Origin: Pardosa pseudoannulata
Taxonomy: Eukaryota > Arthropoda > Arachnida > Araneae > Lycosidae
Length of the DNA stretch: 64,000 nucleotides
Assembly: GCA_032207245.1 (NCBI GenBank)
Contig: CM063500.1
Span: forward strand, 62,154,713 to 62,218,712
Direction: 5' to 3'
Positions 60,060-64,000 of the stretch are shown here, in pieces. Within the stretch, counting starts at the first letter, position 1. Each line of letters starts with the position of its first letter. Both the position numbers and the translations under genes were made by a program. The notes beneath the pieces were generated by a model. It was not told the DNA's origin, did not search any database, and was given only the letters and a program-made list of their open reading frames with translations.

Positions 60060-61370
60060 ATACAAATCCACAAGGTTTATCGTAGTACTAAATTTTAGAC
60101 AGGATTTCTCTGATATCGCCAAAAGATCACAAACTTAAAAGATAATTCTAAAAATTCTCAAATTCATGTATCGTTTATTAAATATAAGCAACTTGTTTAA
60201 AAGTTAAATAAGATTTATTTTCAAGAGAACGTCAATTTGATTCATATTCTTCAAAAGCGATTTTTTTACATTTTTTTCCTTGAAATTTTTATTGTTTTAA
60301 AGTTTTAAAGGTTATGATCCGTATTGTAAGAGTATTGTACATTGAAAAAATTTTAATATTTCAATTTACAATACTCTCTTTACGTCTGAACTTAACCTAG
60401 AGGTATTGAAGTTTTTTGTATATGACTACAATTTCTATCGTCTGGATTCTAAACATTTTCAATCATTTGATTATATTTCAGTGTCTGTAAACTGGTATTA
60501 ATTTCTAGAAAATTCAATAATTGAATAAAAATTTATAAATTTATGAAAAACTATTCCGATTGAAAAAAGAGTTTATTTATGAAATTTGCTACATAAATAA
60601 ACTCTTTTACTTTTTTTAATATCATTAATTTAATATTATCATTTAAATACTTTAATACCTCCTTAAATTTGATTCATTTCTATTTTATTGTCCTATTAAT
60701 AGTTGTTCCCTTTGTTAAATTATCAAATTTTTAATATTTTATTAATATTCCAATTTATACTTTTCATATTACAATTATATATTCAGTTTTTCTCTAAATT
60801 GCCATTATTTCTTATATATATTATGTATTTTTTAGTCTGTTTCCACATAAGAATAACTTAATTCGATATTTTTATTTTATTATTATTTGTACTTAATTTG
60901 TATTACGCGATTTCTATTCATTTTAATAATTTTGATCTAGTACAGTCTAATTTGATTTTAATTATGACATCATCTAAATACAATTAAAATATGTTCGCAA
61001 AATAAATTCCTTGAAAATGATTAAGAATATGAGGACTAGATAAATATCCAAGGTTTTGGAATGGCTTTGAGAAAATCATTTCCCTTTCATCTTTGTACAT
61101 CCATTAATTAATGGTGATATTAATTAAAAACCGTCTGAAATATTTCAAATGCGTTTTGTTTCTGAGCTAACGATATCTGTTCTGTTAAATCCGTGTGAAA
61201 AGAAGCTATGGAATTGGATGTTAATACGTCCCAACTAAATTGTTTTAGAGCAGACAGCAAGACTCTAAGTATTTTTCAGGTAGATTTAACGAGGAATCAA
61301 TCTTCATATTTTTTAGCTTTAAAAATTTCATTCATGCCTGTAAATCGCTTAATGGGCAAGGTACTCTAGT
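60060..61370. other. AT-rich, no gene seen
   Basis: No supported gene or repeat. A stretch near 60565-60610 has an inverted repeat around AAAAGAGTTTATTTATGAAA and ATAAATAAACTCTTTTACTT that could fold into a hairpin. Confidence 0.5.
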
Positions 61371-61374
61371 TAAC

Positions 61375-61677
61375 TTTACCCAGATAGCATGCATACTTGC
61401 AGCAAGTTTGATTGTTTCTGTGTAATATCTTGTCATAACAAATTTGACGCGACAAACTTACAGCAAAACTCCTGCAAGTTAGACGGAACATAAAGCGACC
61501 AGCTATTTTGTTGCAAAACTGTGGCAACCTTGTCATGACAACCTTCAAGCAAGCGAAAATTCTTAGACTTGCTGCAATCTTGTTTCAATCTTGCAGACTT
61601 GTCATGCTGAACTTTGCAGGCTTGCAATGCAAGACTGCTTCAAGTTTGCTGTAAACGAAATTTGCTATCTGGGTAAA
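61375..61677. mobile_element. MITE with 15-bp perfect terminal inverted repeats
   Basis: TTTACCCAGATAGCA at 61375-61389 and its exact reverse complement TGCTATCTGGGTAAA at 61663-61677 bound a 303-bp segment. The interior is noticeably richer in GC and contains many CTTGCA/TTGCAAG words on both strands. Its superfamily is unclear. TTA or TAA at the edges could be a short target duplication. Confidence 0.85.
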
Positions 61678-61829
61678 ATATGGCTATCTTCCTAGTATAG
61701 AAATAATGATACTAAAACTAAAGAATGTTTCACACTATACAGTCCGAGTCGAAACTGAGCCTGGACTAAGTCTCGGTTGAAACACGAACAATACACACAC
61801 GGTCAGAAATTAACAAAGACATATCCGGC

Positions 61830-62015
61830 CCCTGAAGGTGTTCTTCTGTACCGGATTCTGTGGGATCAAATCACATTGGCATAGATATTCGTAGTCAATC
61901 GGAATCAGCTTTAAGGTACTGGTCTTTTTAGTACTAGTGTTGTATTTGCCTCGTGTTGCTCTATGCGTTCGAGCAGTTGATCATAGTACTCCAAACAAAA
62001 TCCACATCAAATCCG
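61830..62015 (+). mobile_element. Degenerate SINE family A
   Basis: TTCTTCTGTACCGGATTCTG, TGGGATCAAATC (box B-like), CATAGATATTCGTAGTC, CGGAATCAGCTTTAAG and TCATAGTACTCCAAAC follow the family order with many changes. Confidence 0.65.
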
Positions 62016-62960
62016 AACAGTGCAGCTTGATCGAATTTATTGAAAACACCATAACTTCTGCACTCGCTTCGGATGGGATTGTTAAAGTGTAGCGAGAATC
62101 ATTCTACATTAGTTCACTGAACATCTTCATGATACAACCTTGTGATAGCTAAACGGTTACCTGATGTTTCAGTTTAGCCAATATGTTTTATCTGGTCAAA
62201 TAAAAAAATGTAAGAATTATTTATTTTTTTATTAATGGGTAACAAAAATATGGAGCTAACCTTTATAATGTACTTAAAATAGCAAACTGTAAAATTTTTC
62301 TGTTTTTTTTTAAATTTAATATTTAACTACACATAAAATCTTTTGACCTCGTAAATATTTGTGTATAAGAAAAACAATACATTTAAATCCAATATATTAA
62401 AAAATCTCAAAATTTGTCAAGTATACGCTTTTTCATGATCTTCAAAACTTTGAATGGTTCCACTTTGCTAGTCTTTTCAGACTGTCCGAATTTTCAATTA
62501 TTTTTAATACTTCCTTCCATAAATTCTGATAGAAAGCTTAACATTTTCAAAAGCTACCCGATAGCAATGTTGTAGCAGTAATGTGTTACATTTTGTTATT
62601 GCCCTCCTCTAGAAAAAAATTGCATCATGTATGTCATCAGTGTTAGACAGTCTGACACACATACATACATGTAATGATGATTTTCTGAACTTCTATTGTT
62701 GTGTCTAAATTTACATTCTTGCATTTTTTTAGACATGTAAACTGGGGTAAAACTAGCCCTTATTTGTTTTCCTGTGTTTAAGCATCACTGCACAGGGTTA
62801 AATTAATAGTACAAAGGACCTTTAAAAAGATAGATTTTGACCAAAAATATGTAATGAATTTTTTTTCTGAAAAACAAGTATAAGCTTTACTATCAAAGGA
62901 AATTTTTTCCATAACATGATTATTTTACTGCACTGAAACGTAATTTTTATCATACAGCCT
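62015..62960. other. AT-rich, no gene seen
   Basis: No supported feature. Confidence 0.5.
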
Positions 62961-62964
62961 TATT

Positions 62965-63650
62965 TTAAACTTTTAAAAATAACATTTTAGAGTCTTACGA
63001 TTTTTGTATCAAATTATCAATTTCAAAATATTTTAATTTTATTACTTTTATGTATTTCTTATTTACAATTTTTGAGATTTTCTACAGAGAATTTGATTTA
63101 ATAAAACTACGATAACAGTTTCTAAAACAATGTATAATTTTAAATAGTCTTATGTACTTCTTATTTAAAGTTTTTAAAAAATTTGTATTAATACGCTTGT
63201 CAAATTGGGCATTCTTTTGAAAACTACAAAATAGTTTTTCGAGAAATAGAGGATTTAATTCTGTAAAATTACGAAAACAGTTGCTGAAACATTGTATAAT
63301 TTTAAATAACTGTCTTATGTTTTTCTTTTTTAAATCTTTAGAAATTCTGTATTAATGTGTTTGTCAAATTGAGCATCTTTTTGAAAACTACATAATGTTT
63401 TTTCGAGAAAAAGAGGATTAAATTCTGTAAAACTACGAAAACAGTTGCTAAAATATTGTATAATTTGAAATAATTGTCTTATGTTTTTCTTATTTAAAGT
63501 TTTTGAGAATCTCTATTAAAATGTTTGGGAAACTGAGTATGCTTTTAAAAATAGAAAAGTATTTTTTCGAGAAACAGAGGATTTGATTCCGTAAAACTAT
63601 GAAAACAGTTGCTAAAACACTGTATAATATTAAATAATTGTGTTATTTAA
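62965..63650. repeat. 164-bp tandem repeat (about 4 units)
   Basis: AACAGTTGCTAAAACATTGT with TATAATTTTAAATA recurs near 63114, 63277, 63440 and 63604. Between these, CTTATGTTTTTCTTATTTAA, ATTAATRYGYTTGTCAAATT and TTTTTCGAGAAAHAGAGGAT are shared. The first unit is the most diverged. Confidence 0.9.
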
Positions 63651-64000
63651 AGAGCAATTAACAAAAGTGAAAATCCATATTCAGTTTTGTTTCTATATAA
63701 ATTCTAAGCATAAAATAAAAACATAAAAGCACTTGATTAATAAGCTATGCACTTGGAAATTTTTTATCAGAATTTTATACAGATATTTAAATAACTTTAT
63801 ATCTATTTCATATTTCTTTCTTTTTTGTCAGTTAGCAATCATGTGCAGAATGAAAATGCGTTGTATATATAATCCAGTTATTGTTCTATGTCTGTGTAGT
63901 GCAGTGTGATCGTCTAATGAAGCAAATAAATTTGATTTTAGTAAATTCGCTTTTCCTATTGAATTTTGGCCTCTACCCTTACATGACGATGATTACGCGG
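63650..64000. other. Window edge, no gene confirmed
   Basis: AT-rich up to about 63840, then more balanced to the end. A possible acceptor (TTTCTTTCTTTTTTGTCAG near 63830) precedes a short open stretch, but the window ends too soon to judge. Confidence 0.35.

Overview
This is an AT-rich, gene-poor stretch of an animal nuclear genome. It has spliceosomal introns, tRNA-derived SINEs, LINE remnants with RNase H domains, Tc1/mariner and hAT elements, Helitrons, an LTR-like element, long (TA)n/(CA)n tracts and many satellite arrays. The mix fits an arthropod, and the RNase H LINEs and SINEs look spider-like to me, but the species and class cannot be proved from this window. No prokaryotic operons, CRISPR array or canonical tRNA/rRNA gene was seen. 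One 100-N assembly gap lies at 10770-10869.

Layout. 0.3-5.9 kb is a 115-bp satellite with a very homogeneous core. 6.2-14.2 kb holds a decayed LINE, SINEs, a pogo-like terminus, the gap and a dead Tc1-like transposon. 14.2-19.3 kb is a 2-3 copy segmental tandem duplication carrying a 99-bp satellite, closed by a Helitron with good termini (19274-20188). 21.6-22.3 kb has a second Tc1/mariner-like transposase remnant and a SINE. 22.3-31.0 kb is a duplicated block made of a 53-bp minisatellite (organised as a 214-bp higher-order repeat) plus 700-bp units. 31.0-34.9 kb has further tandem repeats and a perfect 42-bp palindrome. 35.2-38.7 kb holds a LINE remnant, an LTR-like element and LINE reverse transcriptase debris. 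45.6-64 kb is mostly Helitron pieces, a hAT MITE, minisatellites, a tandemly repeated LINE RNase H fragment, microsatellites and MITEs.

The only convincing host gene is on the minus strand. A signal-peptide exon (56374-56496), a Gln-rich exon (42362-43052) and a Tyr-rich terminal exon (41211-41377) have matching splice sites and phases and join into one 326-residue reading frame for a secreted protein that I do not recognise. The most interesting feature is that the signal-peptide exon sits between Helitron pieces inside LINE repeats. A second, broken copy of the same exon lies at 46411-46522, also directly beside a Helitron. This suggests that Helitron activity copied or moved the first exon of a secreted-protein gene.
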